Below are positions 10,988-21,206 of a DNA stretch of 64,000 nucleotides, in pieces (within the stretch, counting starts at the first letter, position 1; the number at the start of each line of letters is the position of its first letter). Position numbers and translations under genes: made by a program. The notes below the pieces were generated by a model, which was not told the origin of the DNA, did no database searches, and worked only from the letters and a program-made list of their open reading frames with translations. This DNA comes from Lichtheimia corymbifera B2541 (lineage: Eukaryota; Mucoromycota; Mucoromycetes; Mucorales; Lichtheimiaceae): positions 1 to 64,000 of the forward strand of contig JNEU01000984.1 of NCBI GenBank assembly GCA_000697475.1, given 5' to 3'.

Positions 10988-12553
10988 ATGCTTCGTAACT
11001 CTACCTGGCGTAAGTGAACAACCTTCATCTCGCCCTCATTGGACAAAGTGCTCATGTCACATCTTATTCATGCAGGCCTCGACGAAACCAATCTCGCCAA
11101 CTTTGGCTCTGAACTCGAACGTCAACATCGCAAGGAAGAAGGCTCTCTCGAGCAAGCATGGAACTATGAAGGATCTCCTATTGGCAAGGAACCGTATGTA
11201 TATACATATATATAAGAAAAGATCACATCATATTCATTCATTTTGTTTTAAAGAGGCATGTGGATTTGGCGTGTGCAGAGCTTTGAGCTTGTTACTGTAC
11301 CTGAGAACAAGTATGGTCAGTTTTATCAAGGTGATAGTTATGTCGTCTTGAAGGTAAGAGAGAATGATATGGCTTCAATCATATTCCAGCATCTCACAGA
11401 ATACGTGAAAATAGACCACGCTCAAGCAAAACTCGGATGCTCTCGTGCACAACATTCACTTTTGGCTCGGCTTGGAAACTACTCAGGTATTTCAAAAGCA
11501 TACATAGTAATGAAAGCATATATAACTTATCATTGGTTATGCGGTTAATAGGACGAAGCGGGTACAGCAGCTTACAAGACCGTTGAATTGGATGACTGTA
11601 AGTATGCCTCTACATTCTTCTACACCACGGAAGAGGACCCTGGACTAAAGTTGTCATTTATGTATTAGTTTTGGATGGTCTTGCTACACAACACCGTGAA
11701 GTCCAACGTCGTGAATCTCGCATGTTCAAGAGCTACTTTAGCACTTTGAAGTATTTGCAAGGTGGATTTGCTAGTGGATTCAACCATGTGGAGGAGGAAG
11801 AGTTTCACAAGCGCTTGTTGCGTGTCCATCGTCCCGATGCTCTTGAAGGAACACGTACGCGCAATGCTGTAGTAATCACTGAAGTCCCTATGAGCCATGA
11901 GAGTTTGCGTTCCAAGGCTGTCTTTGTACTTGATGCTGGTGCCAAGGTTTATCAATGGCAGGGTAAAGAATCACGTGGCGTTGAACGTGCCAAGGCTGCG
12001 GAGTATATTTCTCAGCTGATTAGCGAACGTAACGGTGATGGCGAAATGGTCGTGATTGGTAAGTAAAATGCGTACGTCGTAATAGAGGAAGCAAAGGTTA
12101 ATGATGATGACGGATCATGTAGAGCAAGATTCAGGCAGTGCACGTGAATTCTGGGAAGAGTTGGGCTCCGAAGGCGATATCGCTGACAATGATGACGATG
12201 ATGAAGTGGAAGAGGAAGTGGATGAGAGCCAAGATCTTCCCAAGAAGCTCTTTGTTTTACGCAAATCTCACGCCTCGCTCGGTCTCAAGCTCAAGTTCGA
12301 ACTCGTTGCTGAGGATAAGATCTCCAAGGAAATGTTCGATACCAACCACGTTTACATCTTTGATGTTGGTCACCAAGTCTATACCTGGATTGGCCATGAA
12401 GCAGGTCGCCGTGAACGTCGTGCTGGTCTTCAATATGCACAGGACTATGTCAAGGACAGCGGCCGTTCGGCATTCACCCCCATCTGTAAGATCGTTGAAG
12501 GTGGTGAAGATGAGCTCTTTGAATCCTCTCTTGAAGGATGGCAAGGCTGGTAA
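10988..12553 (+). CDS. Severin/fragmin-type gelsolin-family actin-binding protein
   Basis: Calcium-regulated actin severing and capping protein with three gelsolin repeats. Exons: 10988-11009, 11076-11193, 11254-11353, 11415-11486, 11552-11597, 11669-12058, 12123-12553 (392 residues). Evidence: the fragmin/severin N-terminal pattern [13 protein letters not shown], then [10 protein letters not shown]...[14 protein letters not shown] and [20 protein letters not shown] of repeat 1, followed by [16 protein letters not shown] (repeat 2) and [16 protein letters not shown] (repeat 3). An acidic stretch ([14 protein letters not shown]) separates repeats 2 and 3. The first coding exon is only 22 bases. 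Length is normal for severin (about 360-390). Confidence 0.93.
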
Positions 12554-12855
12554 ATTATCATCTGATACCCCCCCCCATCTTTATTCGTGTATGATTATCC
12601 ATGTAAAGCTTGATTCAATGAGTTTTGTCTTCAATAAATGTCAATATTAACAGACATCCAAACTTAATGCCTACATATAAGGAAAGTGCACAGACCGCAC
12701 GAACCCTCCTTGCACAAGAATTGGTCAGTCATCCACATGCTTTGACTAAATCATGTGAAAGAGGTGGTGATCGGCCAAAGTACTACGCTGATCATTTTTC
12801 AGGCATACATATAAAATTGGCTTTACGAATTGATCCAGGAACCACTTTTCTTCTT

Positions 12856-14351
12856 ATGCTTCCTTCATTCAGCTTTATTGACAAAGACCTGGCACCTGAC
12901 AGACTTGCCAATCTTAAACTTTACAAGTACAATGCTATTGATCGCTCATTCTTCTCTCGTTATCTATTACGACATTACTGGGATTGGGCGCACCAATGGT
13001 TTCCTTCATCTATGGCGTAAGCATGCATATGCTCAGTGATTCAAACATTGGACTATTAACAGTATATCGCAGACCCAATCTAATCACACTAACCGGTTTC
13101 CTTTTCATCATTGCCAATGTGGTGTTAGCAAGTTGTATAACACCGAGCCTTGAGTATGGAGCAGAAGGCATACATAGATGGGTGTATTTATGCTATGCTG
13201 CTGGAATATGGTTGTATTCTACGTTTGACAATGTGGATGGGCGACAAGCACGAAAAACAAAAACGTCTAGTCCTTTGGGCGAGCTTTTCGATCATGGATG
13301 TGATGCACTTAACACCATGTTTTCTGCAGTCTTGCAAGCAAGTGCTATTGGATCAGGACATTCACGAGCTACTTTATTGTTATGCATTGTCGAAGCACTT
13401 GGATTCTACTTTTCAACTCAAGAGGAATACCACACGGATGTTCTTTACCTTGGTTATGTAAATGCACCCACTGAAGGGATTCTTTTGGCCGTCTTTGTAT
13501 TCACCCTTTCTGGTATTTATGGTATGTACATCAACATGATGTAGCCCGATGGGTGTGGGGTTGAAGGATTGTCACGTTAATGCTCACCTGCATGGTGCTA
13601 TCCAATTAGGTTCAAGCGTGTGGATGGTCTCAGTGGGGCAAATCATTCCTTTCATGCCATCGATTGTCGCCAACATGTCATTTTCACACGGCTGGATTGC
13701 GTTGATCTCAGTATTTAGCTTAATGGTCCATTGCCCTCTAAGGTAGGTTGGAAGGTATCGCCCAGCAGCCGCTACATCTTCAACCTCTCATCGATGTACA
13801 TATGTATATATTCGATAGTCTTTACACAATACGCAAGGCTTGTCACGATGAAGACAAATCTTTCGTGTCTATCTTAATCCGAGAAGATAGCCCCATCCTC
13901 ATCTATTGCATAGCTATACACGCTTGGTGCACATCCCCATACTCTTACATTCTCTCACACCAGTACCTTATTCCCTTTACACTAGCCATTGGAATTGTAT
14001 TCGGACATATGGCAAGCAAGATCATCCTAGCCCATGTTACTAAATCCACCTTTCCAAAGCCTAGTATATTGCTCGTGCCCCTTGTTGGCGGTGCCCTTGC
14101 TGCCAATTGCCCGCGAATCTCTGAATTGTAAGTATACTACTCTAGTGTTCCTGTATTTGAATGGCTGATGGCATATTGTTTCTAGGTTTGCGTTTACTCC
14201 ACAATCCGAGCTGCTGTATATCTTTGGGTTCCTGATGATCTCGGCAAGCGTTTACCTCTATTGGGTAGTAACCGTGATCAATGCCTTTTGTTCCTATCTT
14301 GACATCCAGTGCTTGACAATCCGAGAGAAATGTTCAAACAAGACCCAATAA
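12856..14351 (+). CDS. EPT1: Ethanolamine/choline phosphotransferase
   Basis: Final enzyme of the Kennedy pathway in ER/Golgi membranes, moving phosphoethanolamine or phosphocholine from its CDP derivative to diacylglycerol. Exons: 12856-13016, 13073-13521, 13610-13742, 13819-14127, 14186-14351 (405 residues). The CDP-alcohol phosphotransferase motif DG(x)2AR(x)8G(x)3D(x)3D is complete in NVDGRQARKTKTSSPLGELF plus DHGCD (about residues 107-131). The N-terminal LKLYKYNAIDRSFFSRYLL and C-terminal LDIQCLTIREKC are typical of EPT1/CPT1, and there are several hydrophobic segments. The start is the in-frame ATG closest to the family N-terminus; earlier in-frame ATGs at 12625 and 12667 exist. Choline versus ethanolamine preference cannot be read. 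Confidence 0.93.
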
Positions 14352-14428
14352 TCCCTCTATGACAATTCTAGTAATAATTTAATGGGGGGGTAAAAGGCCA
14401 CAATAATAGGGTAATAGTCTAAATGTTT

Positions 14429-14988
14429 CTATGGCAACGACCGCTTCCACATTTTGTAATGGGGTGTACCATCGACAGGATAAGCTTCTTCATCGCCTTT
14501 TTCAATGACAAATCCCAGCTTCTCGTAGAATCCACGCTTATCGACTTGAGCTTCACACATGATAGCATCCAATCCGCGTTCATGAGCTGACTGGCAAAGC
14601 GTCTTGACAAGTGATTGACCACATCGTAATCCCCGTGCATCCTGAAGAACGGCTAAACGACCGAGCTTGCCTACTTTTTCTCCCACCATATACATTCGTA
14701 CAGTGCCAACAGGTACTCGCACACCATCCATGTTCTCGCATGTCAATAGCCAATGGTCACTCACGGAGTCATACTTGCTATCCAAGGAGCATATATGTTA
14801 TTAGAAAGTTACGTATGTAGTAGAGTGCTGATGCTGTGGGGTCAGAATAGGACTTACTCATGTATCTCGCTTTCCAAAGTATACTTTTGCTCATCGACGA
14901 AGACCTTGACACGGACATCGAGACATTGCTTCTTATCGTTCTCTGTCAATGCAGCCTTGATTTCTGGATTGGTGTATTGAACAACCAT
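14429..14988 (-). CDS. GNAT-family N-acetyltransferase
   Basis: Acetyl-CoA-dependent N-acyltransferase of the GNAT fold. Exons 14988-14858 and 14777-14429 give 159 residues. Visible: the beta1-alpha1 segment (CLDVRVKVFVDEQKYTLE), beta4 (GKLGRLAVLQDARG) leading into the pyrophosphate-binding loop (RGLRCGQSLV), and the beta6 region with FYEKLGFV. It resembles small single-domain acetyltransferases acting on small molecules or N-termini; the substrate cannot be inferred. It starts 82 bases from the divergent MPP6-like gene, so the two share a very short promoter. Confidence 0.88.
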
Positions 14989-15070
14989 AGCGACCGTTAA
15001 AAGAGAGCAAAAGACAGATACCCAGCAGCATTTTTTACCTTCCTCTTTTTGACATACGACACAACCCACA

Positions 15071-15781
15071 ATGGCCGACAAACGAGTCAAACAACCGTCG
15101 AACCGATTGCTCGGCATGAAGGTAGACCAATGTCACTCCTGTCCATGATGCAGTGTCTCAACCGTTACGGATCTCTCTCTGTCTCTCCCTTTTTACATGT
15201 AGTTCATGCAACGATCTTTGGAAAAGGAAAAGCAAGAAGAGCTTGAACGTGAAAGGAAACGTATTATCACAGAAGCCGAATGGGTGCTAGAATATGAAAC
15301 AGATCAAGTACAAAAGCCGTAAGTGGGAGGGATCATGCTGGATGAGGAGGTGTGTGTTATGGGTGTGTGCCCTATTGCATAATGGTATGCTCATCATTTG
15401 AGATTTAGAAAAATTCGCGTGGATTATCAACCAAGTTATCTGGCATTCAATGACACTCGGCCGAATCTAGGACGTCAATCATTCAAGGAATTCAATAAGG
15501 TGGTTGAGGTAAGATATGGAAGGGAGAGAAAAAGAACAAATGACTCATCCCATCCTCTCTAGCAAACTGAACAGGATGCAGCAGAACAAAAGGAAAAGGA
15601 AAAGCAGGATCAACGGGATCGAAAAGCTCAGCAACAAGAAGATGAATACATGGACACTATGAAACAAGATTTACGAGAGAGGAGAAAAGGAGGAAAGAAA
15701 CGACGAGCCGCTGATGATAGCAAGGGAAAAAAGAAAGCAAAGAGTGATAAAGCACCACAAGGATTCATCAAACCAGAATAA
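15071..15781 (+). CDS. MPP6: MPP6-like nuclear exosome cofactor
   Basis: Homologue of MPHOSPH6/Mpp6, which binds RNA and docks the Mtr4 helicase to the nuclear exosome. Exons 15071-15121, 15203-15318, 15409-15508, 15563-15781 (161 residues). Matches: RLLGMKFMQRSLEKE followed by an EAEW block near the N-terminus, then GRQSFKEFNKVVE, a highly charged Lys/Glu/Arg tail, and GFIKPE at the very end (the family ends in a -FLKPQ-type motif). Length agrees with the family (about 160-185). Confidence 0.88.
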
Positions 15782-16600
15782 ACATCATCGCATTTCTTAC
15801 GCATACACAAACGATCTCCCACCGTATATAAATAAAGATAACTGTCTTAAAAGTCCAAAGGATGATGATAGTAGCTGCCATGGAATAGCGTGTAAAGTAG
15901 TATAAGTACCAATCGTTTGGGGTGAAGCGTCAAGGTCAAGTTGACAATGGATGTACCCTTTTTCCACGTGTTGTATACGCACCCACATCCTTCCATCCCA
16001 TCACCAAAACAATATTCAATAAGAATTCGTATGTATTGAAAGCAAGTTGCTACACATAAATAAAGCTTGCTCTATTTAATGACTATCTGCTGTTCAAGTG
16101 AAAAAGGCTGCTGCAAGTAACTTGGGATATGGGAGTAAAGACTTGGCTGATAGCAACTGCTGGGTACGCTTGGTCGCGGCAGAGAAGTGTGCAAGCGTGT
16201 GTGTTGTAGAGTGACAAGACGGTGAATGCTGTTTTAGACAATGCGGTAAAGACATCGCTAATAGCAACTGCTGGATTGAGGCTGTTACGATTGATTGTGG
16301 CAGAAGAGTGTACAAGGGAACGTCCAGTGTCAAGGATTGCAGGTGTTGTTGTAGTGGAGTGCTGACGCCATGAACTTGCCATTCAGTCAAAGGCTTTCAG
16401 ATCAAGACAGTTATAGCATTAACATGATGGGTTGAAGCAGGACAATCGATCGCAGGCGGTAATTGTACTTGAATGGGGCAACAGTTGTGAATGGAAAAAG
16501 AGGCAAGAAGTTGGGAGTGGGAAGAGGTGGAAATTAAATCTGTCAGGCAGTCAGACATACCCATATACACTGGTATCAATGCATGATATTGGGATTGCCT
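15782..16600. repeat. Intergenic with a two-copy tandem repeat of about 115 bases
   Basis: Two imperfect direct copies lie at about 16095-16215 and 16216-16330, recognisable by the shared core GATAGCAACTGCTGG preceded by GTAAAGAC. On the minus strand the block is open as a 99-residue ORF (16083-16382) with an internally repeated sequence (PAVAIS-VFT), which I take to be a by-product of the repeat. No gene seen in the flanks. Confidence 0.5.
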
Positions 16601-16605
16601 GTTTC

Positions 16606-17120
16606 GAACCTCAAACTTTCACACAGTATGCTCTAGGACATCCTGAACAACTTTGTCTTAAAAAAGAACCCACACTTCATTTGAAAATTTCGAAAAGGAG
16701 AGCATAATGTGGGGTTGACTATGATGGATGAAAATTGGGAAAGCGCCGGATTTATGAAAAAGTCAATTAGTATGTAGTTTCTTGAGATTCCCCATTTCGC
16801 ACTTGAAACTTGGTCAGAAGGTTCTCTGGGACATGCTGATCAACTCCATTCATTTAAAAACCGCATGGTTCATTATGAACATTTTGAATGCCGGCCAGCC
16901 CAAATGTAAGAGAAAAGTAGGTCGGCGCTCCTGTTCCTCGAGATTGCCCACGTTGAACCTGAAACTTACACACAACACTCTTTCAACCACGTCGAGCAAT
17001 TTCGTTCCCATAAAGACCCCAGAGTTCATTATGAAAACATTGAATGTGGGAGAGACGACGAATGGATGACAACATAAATAGGGTGTACGGCCGTGCGCGC
17101 CGATATTGCTCTTCGGGACG
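16606..17120. repeat. Array of three diverged copies of a fold-back element arm
   Basis: Direct, diverged copies of a roughly 80-base motif at about 16615-16695, 16800-16885 and 16963-17045; a fourth begins at about 17120 and forms the left arm of the next element. Each has the pattern GAAACTT, then about 25 bases to GA(T/G)CAA, then an A-rich stretch with CCC(A/C) and TTCATTATGAA. Spacing is about 160-185 bases. The same motif in better-preserved form makes the arms of the elements at 17120-19340. Confidence 0.65.
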
Positions 17121-17515
17121 TCGAAACTTCGTCAGGAGGTGCACTCGGTCATGCTGATCAACATCGTTCTCATAAAGCCTCTACACATCATTATGGGAAT
17201 TTGAAGAAACAGGTACCTTCATGTTTTACCTATGCTGTAAGTGTGATGCCATAGGAAAGGTGGTGTTTGTTCATTGTCAAGTAGCTTGACCCTGATAGAG
17301 CGGAAGATGCAGACGGACTTCTTTGTGCAACACAGCTCACTTGCATGATACTTCACAATGAGCAAACACCACTTATCACATAGCATCATGGTTACAGCAT
17401 ATGTAAAAACACAAAGGTGACTGTATCTCCAAACTTTACAATAAAACGTGGGGTCTTCAATCGAACAAAGTTGCTCGTCGGGGTGAAGCGCACCTTGGGT
17501 GCAAGTTTCACGATC
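17120..17515. repeat. Fold-back element A
   Basis: Left arm from about 17120 (GTCGAAACTTCGTC, strongly diverged) and right arm ending at 17515 in GTTTCACGATC are inverted relatives of each other, separated by a core containing GATGCAGACGGACTTCTT. The arms contain the conserved blocks CATATGCTGTAA and GTGTTTGTTCATT and their complements. No coding capacity. Confidence 0.75.
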
Positions 17516-17650
17516 AGGGTCGCCGATCCGAGATTTCGCAATGTCACCACCAGCCAAAGTGGATCGTGGGTCGACCTCTCGAATTTTTTTTTCGACTTTG
17601 GCTGGTGGTGACATTGCGAAATCTCGGATCGGCGACCCTGATCGTGAAAC
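17505..17650. repeat. Perfect palindrome, 56-base arms
   Basis: 17505-17560 and 17595-17650 are exact reverse complements (56 of 56 by eye), ends GTTTCACGATCAGGG and CCCTGATCGTGAAAC, with a 34-base loop containing a T9 run. The outer 11 bases coincide with the terminal bases of the neighbouring elements, so it works as a linker between element A and element B. Confidence 0.9.
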
Positions 17651-17909
17651 TTTTTTTTTTTTGTGTATGGCCCGTAGGCGTTTATTGTAATACGACCTCG
17701 TATCGCAGAGTGACGTGGCCGTGGCAGATACAAAAAGTGATCAAATGGAAATACAAAATAAGAGTCTATATAGTGGGCTAATTATACTGATAAAGATGAA
17801 TATAGATGGCTGGCATGTGCAGCCACAGCTGTGGAGATAAAAGTGGTGTTGTTGAAGATGGTAGACCAATGGGCGGACCATATGGCTTGGAGAATTGATC
17901 GTGAAACTT
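17640..17909 (-). mobile_element. 5'-truncated LINE-like retrocopy with poly(A) tail and 13-base target-site duplication
   Basis: Direct repeats GATCGTGAAACTT at 17640-17652 and 17897-17909 flank 244 bases found nowhere else in the array. Read on the minus strand the insert has an open frame of about 37 codons (including QAIWSAHWSTIFNN) ending in TAA near 17773, then a 3' untranslated part, AATAAA at 17686-17681 and a poly(A) run at 17662-17653. This is the signature of target-primed reverse transcription. The coding fragment looks like the C-terminus of a non-LTR reverse transcriptase, by general resemblance only. Removing it restores a direct join of the palindrome linker to element B, just as the second linker joins element C. 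Confidence 0.75.
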
Positions 17910-18294
17910 GCACCCAAGGTGCGCTTCACCCCGACGAGCAACTTTGTTCGATTGAAGACCCCACGTTTCATTGTAAAGTTTGGAGATACAGTCACCTTTG
18001 TGTTTTTACATATGCTGTAACCATGATGCTATGTGATAAGTGGTGTTTGTTCATTAAGAAGTATCATGCAAATGAGCTGTGTTGCACAAAGAAGTCCGTC
18101 TGCATCTTCGACACTATCGGGGTCTACCTAATTGACAATGAACAAAGACCACTTGTCATATAGCATCAAGCTTACAGCATATGTAAAACATAAAGATAGC
18201 TGTATCTCTAAACTTTACAATGAAACGTGGGGTCTTCAATCGAACGAAGTTGCGCGGCGGGGTCAGGCGCACCTTGTGTAGAAGTTTCACGATC
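17897..18294. repeat. Fold-back element B
   Basis: Begins GATCGTGAAACTTGC at 17897 and ends with the inverse, GTTTCACGATC, at 18294. The arms of about 165 bases (17897-18060 and 18131-18294) are near-complementary over their length and flank a core of about 70 bases. It is the best-preserved copy of the family and has no coding capacity, so it resembles a MITE or fold-back element. Confidence 0.85.
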
Positions 18295-18430
18295 GTCGTG
18301 GCCATTCTCAGATTCACCCAATGTCACCCACCAGCCAAAGTGGATCGTGGGTCGACCTCTCGAATTTTTTTTCAACTTTAGCTGGTGGTGACATTGCGAA
18401 ATCTCGGATCGGCGAGCCTGATCGTGAAAC
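18285..18430. repeat. Second palindromic linker (diverged left arm)
   Basis: Same organisation as 17505-17650: right arm 18375-18430 is nearly identical to its counterpart, the left arm 18285-18341 has accumulated many differences. It lies exactly between the ends of elements B and C and shares their GATCGTGAAAC termini. Confidence 0.8.
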
Positions 18431-19340
18431 TTGCACACAAGGTGCGCTTCACCCAGACGAGCAACTTTGTTCGATTGAAGAACCCACGTTTCATTGTAGG
18501 ATTTAGAGATACAGGCACCTTTATGTTTCACATATGCTGTAAGCGTGATGCTATATGACAGGCGGTCTTTGTTGATTGTCAAGTAGCTTGAGCCTAATAG
18601 AGCCAAAGATGCAGAGGGGCGTGTTTATGTAGCACATCTGTTTGGGGGTGAACAGAAAGGGCGAATGCATGATAGATAATGTATGATTCGATAACGGTCA
18701 TACATTGGCAGCTAACATGTACTTTTTTTTTCATTCCAGCTTTTGCTCAATCCACTTGATGGGAATGATGCGCCTACTCCAGTCGAGCACTTCCATGATT
18801 CAATTGTCTTGATCCGAGCTGATTTGGCTGAGTTACGCGCAAATAAAGAGATATCAGTTGAGATATATAATGCGTGCTATATGTATGAGCTGATATGCTC
18901 TTTGTTTGAGCGTAACTCGGTCAAATTGGCTCGGATCACGAAAGTTGAATCATGGAAATGCTCGACTGGAGCATATGCATCGTTCCCATCAAGTGGGTTG
19001 GGCAAAAGCTGGAATGGAAAAAAAGTACATGTTAGCTGCCAACGTATGCATTGAAAATGAAGTTTGTGTACCTGTAATGCATTACCCTCCCAGGTCAACC
19101 CAACCAGATGTGCTACACAAGCACGTCCCTCTGCTTCTTTGGCCCTATTAGGCTCTAGCTACCTGACAATGAACAAAGACCACTTTCCATATAGCGTCAC
19201 GCTCACAGCATGTGTAAAACAACATAAAGCTGCATGTATCTCTAACCTTTTCAATGAAGCGTGGGCTCCTTAATAGAACAAAGTTGCTCGTCTTGGTCAA
19301 GAGCACCTTCTGACCAAGTTTCATGTTCGAGTTCACCGAT
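18420..19340. repeat. Fold-back element C, about 920-base imperfect palindrome
   Basis: Left arm 18420-18862 and right arm about 18895-19340 are imperfect inverted copies over some 440 bases each. The outer parts repeat the arm of element B; the inner parts add a segment containing TTGGCAGCTAACATGTACTT and its complement, with a central loop of about 30 bases. Mirrored short ORFs on the two strands come from the palindrome and are not genes. After 19340 a diverged piece of linker arm (CACCGATCCCTGATTTTGC) continues to about 19365. Confidence 0.85.
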
Positions 19341-19593
19341 CCCTGATTTTGCAGAGCCGCCTATCATTATATTTGCTTGTATGAATAGAGCAATAATGAG
19401 TTACAGTTCATGTAAAAATGAATGCTACGTAATTGTTGTAATGTGGTTGAATAAACGTGTAAGCTAATAATAAACCATCAGTCCATGGGTAGTGGTGAGA
19501 AGCTCATTCAACGAGAAATCAGTTCACACGCGAAGTGAGCAAGCCGGGTCGTTTATAAGGGTGGAAATTGGATTTATTTGCGATGGCCTTCCA

Positions 19594-20632
19594 TTACAAT
19601 ATATCATTCATAAAGCTAACAATGAGTTGAATAACTTCTTGAACTCTCTTGACATTGAGCTCATTGCTGAAATCAGCTCCGGCTCCAGCAAATCCATGAG
19701 GCATGTCTATACATAACACAAACGTCAATGTTGAGGAATATACTGGCATAAACTAGAAAATGTTACCATCAAATCGCTTGAGACCACATTTGTCACCGAA
19801 TGGTTTCTTTGAAAGGATGTTCATGTATTCAGTCTAAAAATACAAATCTGTGTATTAGCAACAACAAAGAAACCATGGAAGGAAAAAAAAGTTGATTACC
19901 ATATCCGGCTCATCTTTGGATGGGAGTGCGAGGATAGGAGCACCTGCTTCTTCAGCGTCTTTGAGATCCATCAAAGCTTGATGAACAAGGACAGCACCAT
20001 TGTAAAATGAATCACGACCCGTCAACTGGGGACCAACCTGAAGAGCAAAACGAGTTCAAGTTGATATGATGCCAACGTCTAAAGCTATTCCTTTTACCTT
20101 GCCACCCCAGCAGAGACCAACAATACCACACCTGGTAACTCCTTGTTCTTTCAACCAATCACGAACGAGGGCAGCAGGTTCAGAGATCTACATTACATCA
20201 AAAGTTATACCTCTATTCCATATGTATTGGCATAGTAGTAGGCATACCACATCAATTGAGCCATTCTTCATAACCCAAGCAATCATCTCCTCGCGAGGTA
20301 AGCCGAGCACATTGAAAGGCTTTTGTCCTTTGAAAAGGAAATCAGGCATGACTACCTTGTAGCCAGTTTCACTCGCTATCAAATCGCACAGTTGCTTTGT
20401 GTTATCGCTACAGCACACACCACGTATCAATACCATGCTTCATTGCTTCATGCATAGCTACTTACTGAAAACCATGGATATCATAAAACACGAAAACAGC
20501 CTTGGTGGCATTTTCAGGACCAATCACATAGACAGGCAAGTTTTCACGAAGGTTGACCAAGACACCTTTGGGCTTGTAGTTGTTTTCGACTGGGGGCTTT
20601 CTGCAGCAGTGCTCTGAGTATGATGATGACAT
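19594..20632 (-). CDS. Dienelactone hydrolase family protein
   Basis: Alpha/beta hydrolase of the dienelactone hydrolase type, cytosolic, with a Cys-His-Asp triad. Exons: 20632-20466, 20407-20248, 20187-20098, 20037-19900, 19833-19767, 19706-19594 (244 residues, normal length). The nucleophile elbow is GLCWGG (Cys about 135), the His is in DMPHGFAG (about 211), and the acid is probably the Asp in ALPSKDEPD (about 181). The N-terminal block VFVFYDIHGF and the VVMPDFLFKGQ segment are typical. The natural substrate of such fungal proteins is generally unknown. Confidence 0.92.
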
Positions 20633-21206
20633 TTTATGCAATATAGAATTTCCTTGTGAGTTCAATATTCTCCTTTTATATACAATTATCTGTGTCTCCA
20701 TGCATAGTCTGTGCACTACTCGTGACACCTGTCTTTATACTACTAGCCGCCAAGACACATAATCTATCCACACAATAGATATGACTTTACTACGTGTACA
20801 TGCCTCTTTTGTCAGAATCGTATTTATTTTGACGAAGAACTTTTTCAATATGAATTGATGGTATTTGCTTGCTGCTCTATTCCTACACCAAAGGACCAGT
20901 ATGTGTGTACCTGATAGTTGAAGCGATTCCTTTTCGGGATAAACGCTGACGACAGCATTTACTATTTGGAGTCTCTCACGGGCAAATAATCCCTCCGTCT
21001 CCGTGGGCTTCTTATCATGGCTTGTGGCAGTAATGGTTGTCAACTCTTTCAAGCATGCATTGTTTGTGCAACCAAAGCGGTGGAGAGATGAAAAGTTGCT
21101 TTCACCATGTTGTTGATCTTCGTGGCGGAGGATGATGCCTTCTGCATAAATTTTTTGATCGAAGGGGTGTGTGTGGCTTTCTTCCTCTTGTAATATCATC
21201 ATCACC
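20633..21206. other. Divergent intergenic region
   Basis: Lies between the dienelactone hydrolase gene (minus) and the BMT5-like gene (plus). A long minus-strand ORF (20735-21421) overlaps the BMT5-like first exon in antisense; its composition does not look coding. Confidence 0.4.

Noticed and set aside
16083..16390. Two 98-99 codon minus-strand ORFs with internal repeats
   Set aside because: Open reading comes from the 115-base tandem repeat; no start context or homology recognised.
17219..17733. Several ORFs of 60-130 codons in the palindromic block
   Set aside because: They repeat each other on opposite strands because of inverted repeats; no known domain.
18743..19151. ORFs of 60-100 codons on both strands with near-identical translations
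   Set aside because: Mirror images produced by the palindrome of element C, not genes.
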